DNA of 64,000 nt from Bacillus sp. 103mf. GTDB lineage: Bacteria; Bacillota; Bacilli; Bacillales; Bacillaceae_G. The stretch spans positions 1 to 64,000 of the forward strand of contig NZ_FPAF01000018.1 of assembly GCF_900116295.1 (NCBI RefSeq), given 5' to 3'. This document shows positions 26,291 through 35,437 of the stretch, one piece after another. Each line of letters starts with the position of its first letter. Within the stretch, counting starts at the first letter, position 1. The notes below the pieces were generated by a model. The model made no database searches. It had not been told where the DNA came from and saw nothing but the letters and a program-made list of their open reading frames with translations. The position numbers were made by a program, and so were the translations under genes.

Positions 26291-27665
26291 AATTTATATT
26301 TATCGGCATTTCTTCCTCTTCAATAAACTTTTTAATTTTTCTCGTTGCTGCAGACTGACTAATTTTTAGCGCTTCCGCTACTTTATAGCTTGACCCGTGT
26401 ACTTTATACGCCTTCAAAATAATACTGCGCTCTACATCTTCTAACATTTCATACAAACTTTTCCCCGATTGCTCAATTGTCGACTTTTGCATAGATAACG
26501 GTAGATCCTCCATTGTAACAAGCTCATCTGCAGTAATGACAACACGTTCCATTACATTTTCTATTTCGCGGTTATTTCCTTCCCACGGATATTCTAAAAA
26601 TGCATGCAACACATGCGGAGATAATGTCACACTGCGTCCATACTTCTCGTTAAAATGATGCAAGTAATAATAAACGAGCGGTAAAATGTCTTCCTGCCTC
26701 TCACGTAAAGGAGGAATATAAATTGGAATAACATTAAGGCGATAGTATAAATCTTTTCGAAACGTTCCCTGCTTCACCATCTCTTGCAAATTTCTATTCG
26801 TTGCAGCTACAATGCGAACGTCTACTTTTTTTAATTCTCTGCCCCCCACCAAGCGAAACGTTTTTTCCTGTAATACTTGTAAAAGTTTCGCCTGAATTTC
26901 AAGAGGCATTTCTCCAATTTCATCTAAAAAGAGCGTTCCTTTATGAGCCAGTTCTAAAATCCCTTTTTTCCCTTCACGATGCGCACCTGTAAAAGAACCG
27001 CCTGCATATCCAAATAATTCGGATTCAATTAAATTCATTGGCAAAGCCGCGCAATTGATTTCATAAAACATTTCATTTTTTCGATGACTCAATTCATGTA
27101 AATGGCGTACTAATCGACTTTTTCCAACTCCAGTCTCTCCTAAAACAAGAACTGTACTATCGACTACAGATACCTTTTTTATTGTTTCAACTATTCTCTC
27201 CATAGCTGCACTTTTAAAAATAAGTCCTTCATGTTCATATGTTTCTCGTAATTCTTTTTTATACGTTTTTAATTGATCGGTCATTGTCTCTACCTTTTGG
27301 CGCAATTGATAGAGCTCTGTTAAATCACGCGAGTAGCTAATAACCCTTCGTAAATTGCCCTGATCATCAAAAACTGGCCGTGTGCGAACATGTAAATATT
27401 CTCCCGATTTTGTTGTTTGTACAAGTTCAATCGGCTTCTGTTTTTCAATCACTTCAAGAGTTGCTGACGGATAAAAAATCCCTTCCTTTTGCAGCTCTTT
27501 TACACTCTTACCAATTAATTGTTCCGCCGGTAACTGGTAATGTCTTTCACACATGCTGTTTACACGAACGACAATCCCTTTCTCATCTGTTACAAAAATT
27601 TCATCAAAAGCGTATTCAAATACATCTTTTAAATCCATAAACGCTCGTTCCTTTTCCGCCACCAT
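26289..27665 (-). CDS. gabR: Sigma-54-dependent activator of GABA catabolism
   Basis: 458-residue NtrC-type enhancer-binding protein. N-terminal PAS-like sensor at about 10-125 (FDEIFVTDEKGIVVRVNSM, RTRPVFDDQGNLRRVISYS). A central AAA+ domain at about 150-380 has Walker A GETGVGKSR, the sigma-54-contacting loop ELFGYAGGSFTGAHREGKKG (GAFTGA here GSFTGA) and FLDEIGEM. The C-terminal Fis-type helix-turn-helix has AEALKISQSAATRKIKKF. In B. thuringiensis GabR activates gabT with sigma-54; location and domain order fit this. Start at 27665, with GGGAG eight bases before it. Its stop lies within a family R repeat. Confidence 0.88.
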   Translation of the reverse strand: MVAEKERAFMDLKDVFEYAFDEIFVTDEKGIVVRVNSMCERHYQLPAEQLIGKSVKELQKEGIFYPSATLEVIEKQKPIELVQTTKSGEYLHVRTRPVFDDQGNLRRVISYSRDLTELYQLRQKVETMTDQLKTYKKELRETYEHEGLIFKSAAMERIVETIKKVSVVDSTVLVLGETGVGKSRLVRHLHELSHRKNEMFYEINCAALPMNLIESELFGYAGGSFTGAHREGKKGILELAHKGTLFLDEIGEMPLEIQAKLLQVLQEKTFRLVGGRELKKVDVRIVAATNRNLQEMVKQGTFRKDLYYRLNVIPIYIPPLRERQEDILPLVYYYLHHFNEKYGRSVTLSPHVLHAFLEYPWEGNNREIENVMERVVITADELVTMEDLPLSMQKSTIEQSGKSLYEMLEDVERSIILKAYKVHGSSYKVAEALKISQSAATRKIKKFIEEEEMPININ

Positions 27666-27835
27666 CCCAGTCACTCCCTGATTTAAAAGTTTCATAACCC
27701 TGTTTTGAAATACCGCAGAGTTTACCTTTTAATAGGCATAATATGCAAACACGTCCAATTTATATAATGCTTTCATATCATTATATAACAGGGAGCATGG
27801 GAACAGTGGCAAACAAGTTTTTAAAATATAGATTT

Positions 27836-27900
27836 AATACAGCTTCTATGCGCGGCCAGTCGCTCTCACCCCTCTAAAAAAGGAGGTTTTTACGCCAATA
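27836..27900 (+). repeat. Structured dispersed repeat (family R), 3' fragment, copy 5
   Basis: Only the 3' part remains: CTTCTATGCGCGGCCAGTCG, CTCTCACCCCTCTAAAAAAGG and AGGTTTTTAC. It sits between gabR and gabT. The rest of that gap (27666-27835) shows no element I recognise. Confidence 0.6.
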
Positions 27901-27910
27901 CATATACAGC

Positions 27911-29272
27911 TTACACGTGCGCTTTATCTACTTTTCCATAACAAGATTGCAGCGACTCTTCTAAAATCATCAGCCCTTCTTCAAGTTGCTCATCCGTAAT
28001 CACAAGCGGCATTAGTACGCGAACGACATTTCCGTACGTACCTGCCGTTAATAGCAGCAAACCTCTTTTATTTGCTTCTGCAGTAAGGTTTGCAGCTAGT
28101 TCTTTATTCGGTTCTTTCGTCATTTTGTCTTTCACTAATTCAAAGGCACACATCGCTCCTAATCCGCGAACATCACCAATGCATTCATATTTTCCAGCCA
28201 TTTGATGAAAACGATCCATCACTACTTTTCCAATCTGCACAGCTCTTTCATTTAAATTTTCTTTCTCCATTACTTCAAGAACAGCTAATGCAGCACTGCA
28301 TCCTAATGGACTTCCAGCATACGTTCCGCCTAGTTCACCAGGTGCAGCCTCATTCATTACTTCTTTCCGGCCAATTACACCGCTAATTGGCACGCCTGCC
28401 CCTAGCGATTTCGATACAGTAATTAAATCCGGTACGACATCGTAATGGTCAATCGCAAAGTATTTCCCCGTACGGCCAAATCCTGTTTGAATTTCATCAG
28501 CAACGAACAAAATACCATGTTCAGCACATAAACGGTGTACTTCTTTCACAAACTTTTTACCAGGGACAATAAAGCCGCCTTCTCCTTGTACAGGTTCCAT
28601 CACAACAGCAGCAATACTTTCTGGTGCTACTTCTGTGATTAAAAAATTTTTAAACTCTTCAATAATGAAATCTTCATATTGTTCTTCTGTTAATCCCGCT
28701 GGGCGACGATATTCGTAAGGGAATGGAGCTTTATACACTTCTGGTGCAAATGGACCAAATCCGTTTTTATATGGCTTTACTTTACTTGTCATTGTCATCG
28801 TCATTAACGTGCGGCCATGAAACCCTTTTGTAAAGGCTATAATCCCTGTTCGTTTCGTATACTTACGAGCAATTTTCACTGCATTTTCAACCGCTTCAGC
28901 TCCGCTATTTAAAAACAAAACTTGCTTATCAAATTCACCCGGTGCTAATGCAGCTAGCTTTTCTGCCAATTCAATATACGACTCATACATCATTACGTTA
29001 AAACCTGTATGGATATATTGATCGATTTGCTTATGAAGAGCTTCTGTAACGGCCGGGTGACAATGTCCGACGTTAATTGTACCGATTGCCCCCGCAAAGT
29101 CGATAAACTGATTCCCATCCACATCTGTCACAAGTGCTCCTTGAGCCGATTGCACAAATGTTTGAATTCCATTGCTTACTCCTCTTGGTACAATATTTTG
29201 ACGGCGTTCAAATAATGAAGCTGCTTTTGAACCCGGAATATTTTGATTAACTTTAGCAAAATTTGTTCTCAT
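27911..29272 (-). CDS. gabT: 4-aminobutyrate aminotransferase
   Basis: 453-residue PLP-dependent class III aminotransferase that converts GABA and 2-oxoglutarate to succinate semialdehyde and glutamate. Motifs: FLNSGAEAVENAVKIAR, KGFHGRTLMTM, MEPVQGEGGFIVP, FVADEIQTGFGRTG (PLP-ring Asp) and TVSKSLGAGVPISG (Schiff-base Lys). It ends with GLGAMCAFELV and the small C-terminal domain. Start at 29272; GAGGTGGAG lies before it. The sigma-54 promoter at 29311-29327 controls it. Downstream gabD supplies the next enzyme, giving succinate. Confidence 0.94.
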   Translation of the reverse strand: MRTNFAKVNQNIPGSKAASLFERRQNIVPRGVSNGIQTFVQSAQGALVTDVDGNQFIDFAGAIGTINVGHCHPAVTEALHKQIDQYIHTGFNVMMYESYIELAEKLAALAPGEFDKQVLFLNSGAEAVENAVKIARKYTKRTGIIAFTKGFHGRTLMTMTMTSKVKPYKNGFGPFAPEVYKAPFPYEYRRPAGLTEEQYEDFIIEEFKNFLITEVAPESIAAVVMEPVQGEGGFIVPGKKFVKEVHRLCAEHGILFVADEIQTGFGRTGKYFAIDHYDVVPDLITVSKSLGAGVPISGVIGRKEVMNEAAPGELGGTYAGSPLGCSAALAVLEVMEKENLNERAVQIGKVVMDRFHQMAGKYECIGDVRGLGAMCAFELVKDKMTKEPNKELAANLTAEANKRGLLLLTAGTYGNVVRVLMPLVITDEQLEEGLMILEESLQSCYGKVDKAHV

Positions 29273-29310
29273 GATATTCTCCACCTCTTTTAGTCATTTG
29301 CTTTTTATAA

Positions 29311-29327
29311 TGCAAAATTTGTGCCAA
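29311..29327 (-). promoter_or_regulatory. Sigma-54 (-24/-12) promoter of gabT
   Basis: The minus strand reads TTGGCAC-AAATT-TTGCAT, an exact match to the TGGCAC-N5-TTGCA consensus, about 40 bases before the gabT start. It needs an activator, supplied by the adjacent gabR. Confidence 0.92.
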
Positions 29328-29334
29328 CTTACAA

Positions 29335-29363
29335 ATGCACGATTCTCTTATGTTTCCGTGCAT
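29335..29363. promoter_or_regulatory. Candidate GabR upstream activating site
   Basis: A 7-bp perfect inverted repeat, ATGCACG and CGTGCAT, separated by 15 bases, lies just upstream of the -24 element. The position is close for an enhancer but the symmetry suits a dimer. Assignment to GabR is inference. Confidence 0.45.
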
Positions 29364-29375
29364 CTTGATACAAAA

Positions 29376-29416
29376 ATAAGTCCTTAAAGACTCATACCGA
29401 GTCTTTAAGGACTTAT
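29376..29416 (-). terminator. Strong insulator/terminator upstream of gabT
   Basis: A perfect 18-bp stem, ATAAGTCCTTAAAGACTC and its complement, with a 5-base loop. On the minus strand it is followed by TTTTTG. It would stop transcripts coming from dgkB before the gabT promoter. Confidence 0.8.
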
Positions 29417-29422
29417 CTAAAA

Positions 29423-29500
29423 GATTTCTCTATATAAATCGCTGCTACGCCTGGCCAGTTGCTCTTGCCCCTCTAAAAAAGGCAGTTTTTATGTCAATTT
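29423..29500 (+). repeat. Structured dispersed repeat (family R), internally deleted, copy 6
   Basis: Has the 5' CTATATAAATCGCTGCTACG joined directly to CTGGCCAGTTGCTCTTG and the tail AAAAAAGGCAGTTTTTATGTC; the region between is deleted. It is followed without a gap by copy 7. Confidence 0.65.
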
Positions 29501-29712
29501 TTTTACTTATATATAAACCCATTTTGATTTTCCAACATTCAAATCACTGCTATGCAAAACACAACATGATCTACTCTCGCTTTCTCTTTTTGTTTTAAAC
29601 ATGGCACGTGGCAGGAAAAGGCACTGACCGCTTCTATGCCTGGCCAGTTGCTCTCGACCACCCAAAAAAGAAAGGTTTTTTATATCGGTTTTTCAATTTG
29701 TATTTATATAAC
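29501..29712 (+). repeat. Structured dispersed repeat (family R), copy 7
   Basis: Full length: 5' ATATATAAACCC, CACTGCTATGCAAAAC, then GGCACGTGGCAGG, GGCACTGACCGCTTCTATGC, GGCCAGTTGCTCTCG and the tail AAGAAAGGTTTTTTATATCGG. Lies between dgkB and the gabT control region. Confidence 0.75.
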
Positions 29713-29727
29713 TAGTAATTTTCCATC

Positions 29728-29757
29728 CTTCACAAAAAAACTACCTTTTACAAGGTA
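29728..29757 (-). terminator. Terminator at the dgkB 3' end
   Basis: On the minus strand GCTACCTT and AAGGTAG pair around GTAA, followed by TTTTTTTG. The dgkB stop codon lies within the hairpin. Confidence 0.8.
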
Positions 29758-30650
29758 GCTTCTTGTTGTTCTGGAACAAATAATTCCAAACAATGATACA
29801 CATTTTCAAACTCCATCGGTGCATCACCGCCGTATTCACCGTCTAAATTAATCATTAATTTTTCTGTTGAATGTACTTTAATTCGATTTGCTTGTGTATA
29901 TAACACTTTTGGATTATTGATATGCTCACCGCGCTGCGCTTGTGTCGCTGCTTTAATTAAGTCCGCAATCGAGCCTTTTTTTAATATTAACAAATCAAAC
30001 AAACCATCATTAATAGATGCATACGGCGCTACTTTTTCAAAGCCGCCGACTGATCGTGTATTTGTAATTAAAAACATTGTAATTTCTTCTTGCAGTAATT
30101 TTCCATCATATTCAATTTCTACATATGTCGGATGTAAGGATGGTAACATTTCAATACCTTTTAAATAATACGCAAGCTGTCCAAGTACAGTTTTCAACTT
30201 ACTTGGCACTTCATATGTTAATTCAGTTATGCGGCCACCGCCTGCAATATTAATAAAGTATGTATCATTTGCTCTTCCAAGATCGAGAGGTACCGTTTGA
30301 CCAGCACAAATGATATCAACAGCTTCTTCAATTGTACGAGGTACACCAATCGCCCTAGCAAAGTCATTTGTTGTTCCAACTGGAATAATTCCAAACTTTG
30401 GACGATATTCATTTCCAACTAACCCATTCACAACTTCATTCAATGTACCGTCGCCACCTGCTGCAATAACAACGTCAAACTTACGATCTGCCGCTTGCCT
30501 CGCTGCCACAGTTGCATCTCCAGGACCTGTTGTTGCATGACATGACGTTTCATACCCTGCTTGTTCTAATTTTCGCAGTACTTCCGGTAAGTTTTTCTTA
30601 AACAACTCACGACCAGAAGTTGGATTATAAATAATTCTTGCTCGTTTCAT
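29748..30650 (-). CDS. dgkB: Diacylglycerol kinase (lipid kinase, YerQ type)
   Basis: 300-residue soluble, membrane-associated lipid kinase that phosphorylates diacylglycerol to phosphatidic acid, recycling lipid left from lipoteichoic acid synthesis. Motifs: IIYNPTSGRELFKKN (start), VVIAAGGDGTLNEVVNGL (nucleotide-binding GGDGT), GIIPVGTTNDFARAIG and VDLGRAN-type PLDLGRANDTYFIN, then VNDGLFDLLIL-type SINDGLFDLLILKK with structural Mg Asp. It precedes nothing obvious on its strand. The start shows only a weak ribosome site. The 480-base upstream gap holds an unusual double palindrome (30910-30961). In B. subtilis yerQ also lies beside gatCAB. Confidence 0.9.
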   Translation of the reverse strand: MKRARIIYNPTSGRELFKKNLPEVLRKLEQAGYETSCHATTGPGDATVAARQAADRKFDVVIAAGGDGTLNEVVNGLVGNEYRPKFGIIPVGTTNDFARAIGVPRTIEEAVDIICAGQTVPLDLGRANDTYFINIAGGGRITELTYEVPSKLKTVLGQLAYYLKGIEMLPSLHPTYVEIEYDGKLLQEEITMFLITNTRSVGGFEKVAPYASINDGLFDLLILKKGSIADLIKAATQAQRGEHINNPKVLYTQANRIKVHSTEKLMINLDGEYGGDAPMEFENVYHCLELFVPEQQEATL

Positions 30651-30909
30651 ATAGCATTAGCACAGGAAAACCCTCATTCATCAAAAAAGGGAAAGGAATA
30701 GCCGCTAAGCACTTACTTAGCATTCCTATGCATACCCTCCTTCCATTTTTCACTCTCACGAAGCCCTATAACTTCATTTTTCACATTAAGGAACTATTTA
30801 TTTCATCTGATAAAAAAATTCTCTCTAAATTTAGATTTATCATTATTACAAGTTTTTTGCAACCATCTTACCATACTTAACATGACAGCATTTTGCTTAT
30901 ATTTGTCAG

Positions 30910-30961
30910 TTAATCAAACGTTTGTTTAAACGAAATACCATTTAAACAAACGTTTGATTAA
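30910..30961. promoter_or_regulatory. Double palindromic operator-like site upstream of dgkB
   Basis: A 21-bp perfect inverted repeat with a 10-base spacer. Each arm contains CAAACGTTTG, itself a palindrome with central CG (centres 32 bp apart, about three helical turns). No T-run follows on either strand, so it is not a standard terminator. It looks like a binding site for a LacI- or TetR-type repressor; no such regulator is encoded nearby. Confidence 0.5.
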
Positions 30962-30964
30962 CCC

Positions 30965-30994
30965 AGAAAAACACCCATATATGGGTGTTTTTCT
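30965..30994. terminator. Bidirectional terminator after gatB
   Basis: A perfect 30-base palindrome, AGAAAAACACCCATA followed by its complement, with A/T runs at the stem base; ends the gatCAB transcript. Confidence 0.8.
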
Positions 30995-31009
30995 GATTAA
31001 TCGTTGTTG

Positions 31010-31130
31010 TTGCTGTCTAGCTCCAGTGGCTAGAACAGTCAGTCGTTTCGCCTCCTCCGACGAAGCAAAAAGCACTTCTCTGTCGAAGGCTCCAACGCCT
31101 TCCTATTCTAATCGAGCCACCTCCGCTTTT
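31010..31130. repeat. Bacillaceae-type intergenic repeat
   Basis: A GC-richer stretch with TGTCTAGCTCCAGTGGCTAG, GTCGTTTCGCCTCCTCCGAC and GAAGGCTCCAACGCCTTCC hairpin. I recall near-identical TAGCTCCAGCGCCTAG-type sequences repeated in many Bacillus and Geobacillus genomes. Base composition is unlike the neighbouring AT-rich gaps. No ORF. Confidence 0.5.
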
Positions 31131-31135
31131 CTTTA

Positions 31136-32566
31136 TTATCGCTTGTTAATCTCTTCAAGTAAGATTTTATTAACAAGCGGCGGGTTTGCTTGTCCTTTTG
31201 TTGCCTTCATGATTTGACCAACTAAGAAGCCAATTGCACGGTCTTTACCGTTTTTGAAATCTTCAATAGATTGTTCGTTATTATCAAGAATTTCTGTTAC
31301 GACTTTGCGAAGCGCTCCTTCGTCAGAAATTTGAACAAGGCCTTTTGCTTTTACGATTTCTTCTGGGTCTCCACCTTTTTCAATTAATTCGTTAAATACT
31401 TTTTTCGCAATTTTAGACGAAATTGTTCCTTTTTCAATTAATTGAATCATTTTAGATAAACCAGCTGGTGTTAATGCTACGTCTTGTAATTCTTTTTGTT
31501 GTTTGTTTAAGTATGCTAATACTTCACCCATTAACCAGTTTGATGTTAATTTCGCGTCTGCACCGTCTGCAACTGTTGCTTCGAAGAAATCAGACATCTC
31601 TTTCGTTAATGTTAATACATGTGCATCATAAGCTGGTAAGCCAAGCTCTTCAACATAACGTACTTTACGAGCATCTGGAAGTTCAGGAATAGAAGCACGA
31701 ACGCGCTCTTTCCACTCATCGTCGATGTAAAGTTCGACTAAATCTGGCTCTGGGAAGTAACGGTAATCGTCAGATCCTTCTTTTACACGCATTAAGATCG
31801 TTTTCTTCGTCGCTTCATCATAGCGGCGTGTTTCTTGTTGAATGATACCACCAGATAATAGCTCTTTTTCTTGACGCACTTGTTCAAACTCAAGACCTTT
31901 TTGAACATAAGTGAAAGAGTTTAAGTTTTTCAGTTCTGCTTTTGTACCGAACTTTTCTTGTCCAACTGGACGAAGGGAAATGTTCGCATCACAACGAAGT
32001 GAACCCTCTTCCATCTTACAATCAGATACGCCTGTATATTGAATGATTGATTTTAATTTTTCTAAGTATGCATACGCTTCTTCTGGTGTACGCATATCTG
32101 GCTCAGATACGATCTCGATTAACGGCATACCTTGACGGTTGTAATCAACTAATGAGTAGCCTTCGCTTGTATGCGTTGATTTACCTGCATCTTCTTCTAA
32201 ATGAAGACGTGTAATACCGATGCGTTTCTTTTTGCCGTCTACTTCAATTTCAATCCAACCATTTTCCCCAATTGGTTTATCATATTGAGAAATTTGGTAC
32301 GCTTTCGGGTTATCTGGATAGAAATAGTTTTTACGGTCAAATTTTGTTTCTGTTGCGATTTCACAGTTTAATGCCATTGCAGCTTTCATTGCAAAGTTAA
32401 CTGCTTCTTTATTTAGAGTTGGAAGCACCCCAGGATATCCTAAGTCAATTACACTTGTTTGTGTATTTGGATCCGCTCCGAATTCTGTTGGACTCGCAGA
32501 GAAAATTTTCGAATTCGTTTTTAACTCAACGTGAACCTCTAAACCGATAATTGTTTCAAAATTCAT
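31136..32566 (-). CDS. gatB: Aspartyl/glutamyl-tRNA amidotransferase subunit B
   Basis: 476 residues. Kinase/transamidation subunit of GatCAB, which turns Glu-tRNA(Gln), and Asp-tRNA(Asn) where needed, into the correct aminoacyl-tRNA. Cradle domain begins [53 protein letters not shown] and [13 protein letters not shown] (metal and ATP residues) follow, then [17 protein letters not shown]. The C-terminal helical YqeY-like tail covers about 330-476 and ends [26 protein letters not shown] lies before the ATG. It is the last gene of gatCAB, 14 bases after gatA. Confidence 0.96.
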   Translation of the reverse strand: MNFETIIGLEVHVELKTNSKIFSASPTEFGADPNTQTSVIDLGYPGVLPTLNKEAVNFAMKAAMALNCEIATETKFDRKNYFYPDNPKAYQISQYDKPIGENGWIEIEVDGKKKRIGITRLHLEEDAGKSTHTSEGYSLVDYNRQGMPLIEIVSEPDMRTPEEAYAYLEKLKSIIQYTGVSDCKMEEGSLRCDANISLRPVGQEKFGTKAELKNLNSFTYVQKGLEFEQVRQEKELLSGGIIQQETRRYDEATKKTILMRVKEGSDDYRYFPEPDLVELYIDDEWKERVRASIPELPDARKVRYVEELGLPAYDAHVLTLTKEMSDFFEATVADGADAKLTSNWLMGEVLAYLNKQQKELQDVALTPAGLSKMIQLIEKGTISSKIAKKVFNELIEKGGDPEEIVKAKGLVQISDEGALRKVVTEILDNNEQSIEDFKNGKDRAIGFLVGQIMKATKGQANPPLVNKILLEEINKR

Positions 32567-32580
32567 CTATGCTCGCCTCC

Positions 32581-34038
32581 TTACAGACTTGCTTTTTTTG
32601 TATGATAATCTGTTGCTTGCTCAAACGCATGTGCAACGCGATAAATTGTTGCTTCATCGAAGTGTTTACCGATAATTTGCAGTCCAAGCGGCATGTTATT
32701 TGCACCGAATCCACATGGAACAGAAATTGCTGGAACACCTGCTAAGTTTACTGGAATTGTTAAAATATCATTTGCATACATTGTCATCGGATCATCGATT
32801 TTTTCGCCCACTTTAAACGCTGGAGTTGGCGTTGTTGGTCCAATAATAACATCATAGTTCGCAAATACATTTTCAAAATCATTTTTAATTAGTGTACGTA
32901 CTTGTTGTGCTTTTTTGTAATATGCATCATAGTAACCAGAGCTAAGTGCAAATGTACCAAGCATAATACGACGTTTTACTTCGTCACCGAAGCCTTCGCT
33001 ACGCGTATTCTTATAAAGGTCTATTAAATTATTCACATTATCAGAACGAACGCCGTAACGTACGCCGTCAAAGCGTGAAAGGTTTGCAGACGCTTCAGAA
33101 GAAGAAATTAAGTAATACGTTGCTAATGCATATTTAGAGTGTGGAAGCGAAACTTCTTCCCAAGTTGCGCCCATGCCTTCTAACACTTTTAAAGCTGCTA
33201 GTACAGACTCACGAGCCTCTTCGCCAACACCTTCACCTAAATATTCTTTTGGTACACCGATGCGTAAACCTTTTACATCGCCAGTTAAACCAGCTAAGTA
33301 ATTTCCAACTTCAATGTTTGCAGAAGTTGTATCCATACGGTCTACACCAGAAATAGCTTGTAGTAAGTATGCATTGTCTTCTACTGTACGCGTAATCGGT
33401 CCGATTTGGTCAAGAGAAGATGCAAACGCTACTAAACCGAAGCGAGATACACGACCATATGTTGGTTTTAAACCAACAACGCCGCAATATGCAGCTGGTT
33501 GACGGATCGAACCACCTGTATCAGAACCTAAAGAGAATAATACTTCTCCTGCCGCTACTGCTGCTGCAGAACCACCGCTAGATCCACCTGGAACATAATC
33601 TAAATTCCATGGATTCTTTGTTGCATAAAAACCAGAGTTTTCATTAGAAGAACCCATTGCAAACTCGTCCATGTTTAATTTACCGATTGTAATTGTGTCA
33701 GCAGCGTTTAGCTTTTGCACAACTGTTGCATCATAAATTGGGTCAAAGTTTGCTAAAATTTTGCTCGCACATGTTGTACGAAGACCTTTTGTTACGATGT
33801 TATCTTTCACACCGATTGGCATACCAAATAGTAAACCGTTATCTTCAGCGCCTAACTTCGCATCTAGTTCTTTCGCTTTTGCACGTGCAGTTTCTTCATC
33901 TAATGTAAGAAAAGCTTGTACTTTATCTTCAACATCCGCAATACGTTTGTAAGATTCCTCTACTAAATCCGTAACGGAAATTTCTTTGCTATGTAATTTT
34001 TTATGTAACTCTGATACAGAATGATCAAATAATGACAT
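32581..34038 (-). CDS. gatA: Aspartyl/glutamyl-tRNA amidotransferase subunit A
   Basis: 485-residue glutaminase subunit of GatCAB, an amidase-signature enzyme releasing ammonia from glutamine for delivery to GatB. The Ser-cisSer-Lys triad is visible: Lys in [15 protein letters not shown], cis-Ser in [17 protein letters not shown], nucleophile Ser in [38 protein letters not shown] and [14 protein letters not shown] are family stretches. The C-terminus ends [21 protein letters not shown] precedes the start. Lies 15 bases after gatC. Confidence 0.96.
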   Translation of the reverse strand: MSLFDHSVSELHKKLHSKEISVTDLVEESYKRIADVEDKVQAFLTLDEETARAKAKELDAKLGAEDNGLLFGMPIGVKDNIVTKGLRTTCASKILANFDPIYDATVVQKLNAADTITIGKLNMDEFAMGSSNENSGFYATKNPWNLDYVPGGSSGGSAAAVAAGEVLFSLGSDTGGSIRQPAAYCGVVGLKPTYGRVSRFGLVAFASSLDQIGPITRTVEDNAYLLQAISGVDRMDTTSANIEVGNYLAGLTGDVKGLRIGVPKEYLGEGVGEEARESVLAALKVLEGMGATWEEVSLPHSKYALATYYLISSSEASANLSRFDGVRYGVRSDNVNNLIDLYKNTRSEGFGDEVKRRIMLGTFALSSGYYDAYYKKAQQVRTLIKNDFENVFANYDVIIGPTTPTPAFKVGEKIDDPMTMYANDILTIPVNLAGVPAISVPCGFGANNMPLGLQIIGKHFDEATIYRVAHAFEQATDYHTKKASL

Positions 34039-34053
34039 CGAAATTCCCCTCCT

Positions 34054-34344
34054 CTATTCTAATACTGCTGGAACACGGATTTGATTCTCTTTGTGATCCG
34101 GTGCATTTTTTAATACTTCTTCAACTGGTAAACCTTTTTCAGGTACGTCTTCACGCATAATATTTTTCATATCTAGTACGTGAGTTGTTGGTTTTACGTT
34201 TGTTGTATCTAATTCATTTAACTGCTCTGCAAATGTAACAATTGCATCGAGTTGTTTTTGAAATTTTTCTGCTTCTTGATCTGTAATCGCAAGACGTGCT
34301 AAATGGGCAACGTGCTTTACATTCTCAACGGAAATTCTTGACAC
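34054..34344 (-). CDS. gatC: Aspartyl/glutamyl-tRNA amidotransferase subunit C
   Basis: 96-residue extended protein that wraps GatA and stabilises the GatCAB complex. Motifs: [20 protein letters not shown] at the N-terminus, [16 protein letters not shown] with PTTHVLDM in the middle, and LRED-type [20 protein letters not shown]; ends RVPAVLE. It starts at GTG with TGGAGGTGG upstream. First gene of the operon; a vegetative promoter presumably lies in the 140 bases before it. Confidence 0.95.
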   Translation of the reverse strand: MSRISVENVKHVAHLARLAITDQEAEKFQKQLDAIVTFAEQLNELDTTNVKPTTHVLDMKNIMREDVPEKGLPVEEVLKNAPDHKENQIRVPAVLE

Positions 34345-34451
34345 GGCTAGGCCACCTCCATAATATATCGTACAATCTACAATACTATTGATGATACCAA
34401 ATTTTCAGTAGTTCAAGCAAGTGAGCACATAAGACTTACAGCATTTTTACA

Positions 34452-34478
34452 TAAAAAAAGAAAGGCTTTTGCCTCCCT
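34452..34478 (-). terminator. Terminator after the YiaA-type gene
   Basis: On the minus strand GGAGGC and GCCTTTC pair around AAAA, followed by TTTTTTT. Confidence 0.8.
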
Positions 34479-34485
34479 TATCATC

Positions 34486-34722
34486 TTAGTGCTTTTCAAT
34501 TGGTTCTTTCTTTGGAAGGTGTTCATTATCTTCCTCATTATCACGAATTGTTTTTTGCAGTACAAAACTAGACATCGTTAAAAATAATGTACCAATTAAA
34601 TAATAGCCTTTTACACTAAGTGGTTCCTCTAACGTATAAATACCAATTAACATACCAGAAAGCGCACAAACGAAAGATGTCCATGCTAAAAATGTGAACG
34701 CTTGGGTGTTTCTCTTTCTCAT
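34486..34722 (-). CDS. YiaA/YiaB-type two-helix membrane protein
   Basis: 78-residue membrane protein of the YiaA/YiaB family: AFTFLAWTSFVCALSGMLIG (first span), then YTLEEPLSVKGYYLIGTLFL (second span) with the family KGYY motif, and QKTIRDNEEDNEH at the C-terminus. Function unknown. The ATG at 34722 is preceded by AAGGAGG; the longer frame would put the ribosome site inside the gene. Divergent from the MarR regulator gene, which might control it. Confidence 0.78.
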   Translation of the reverse strand: MRKRNTQAFTFLAWTSFVCALSGMLIGIYTLEEPLSVKGYYLIGTLFLTMSSFVLQKTIRDNEEDNEHLPKKEPIEKH

Positions 34723-34954
34723 TATTATCCTCCTTATCATTGCTCAATTCATTATTGAATAGGGAACTATTATCCATATTATGCAGGAATATGTAAAATA
34801 ACCTATCTTTTGTATTACTCTAGCATATATATAGTTCTTTATAAAGAATAAAATAGATTTAGTCTGAAAAATCGAAAAATATTTGACATTTATTACAATT
34901 GAACATAGAATGAAAATATATTACGAACTTCGAAATATACGGGAGTGGAAATAA

Positions 34955-35437
34955 TTGTTGCAATACGAACATTTTTTAGACTTACTGCTTGATAACGCCA
35001 AGAAGCTTTTCTATCCAGAAGAATGGGTAAGCCTTGATTTATCACTTTCAAAAACGGAAGTATTTTGTCTACTATGGATGGAGCGAAATACAGACATTAC
35101 GATGAGTAAAATTGCGGAACTTCTCGATATTCCAATGAGTACAACAACAGGTGTAGTCAATCGTCTCGTAAAAAAGGAATATATTGAGCGCTACCGAAGT
35201 GAAAGTGATCGTCGCATTGTATTGATTCGTTTAACGGAAACTGGTATAAGGCTTGTAGAAGAAGTAAAACAAAATGCTGCTTATTACTTTAACCTTGTAA
35301 CAGAAGCACTATCAGAAGAAGAAAAAGCATTTTTACTGCAGATCTTCCAAAAAATCATGAATCATATTGCTACATCACAACAAAAAACAGAAGAAAAGCT
35401 TACTTCACCTAAAATGAAAAACATTCCGATCGAATAA
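34955..35437 (+). CDS. MarR-family transcriptional regulator
   Basis: 160 residues with a winged helix-turn-helix in the middle: LSLSKTEVFCLLWMERNTDI, TMSKIAELLDIPMSTTTGVV and NRLVKKEYIERYRSESDRR (recognition helix and wing with conserved DRR). Flanking helices form the dimer. Ligand and targets are unknown; the divergent YiaA-type gene and the downstream ATPase are the obvious candidates. It starts at TTG (34955) with GGGAGTGG upstream. The stop codon TAA forms part of the first bases of a family C repeat. Confidence 0.85.
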   Translation: MLQYEHFLDLLLDNAKKLFYPEEWVSLDLSLSKTEVFCLLWMERNTDITMSKIAELLDIPMSTTTGVVNRLVKKEYIERYRSESDRRIVLIRLTETGIRLVEEVKQNAAYYFNLVTEALSEEEKAFLLQIFQKIMNHIATSQQKTEEKLTSPKMKNIPIE

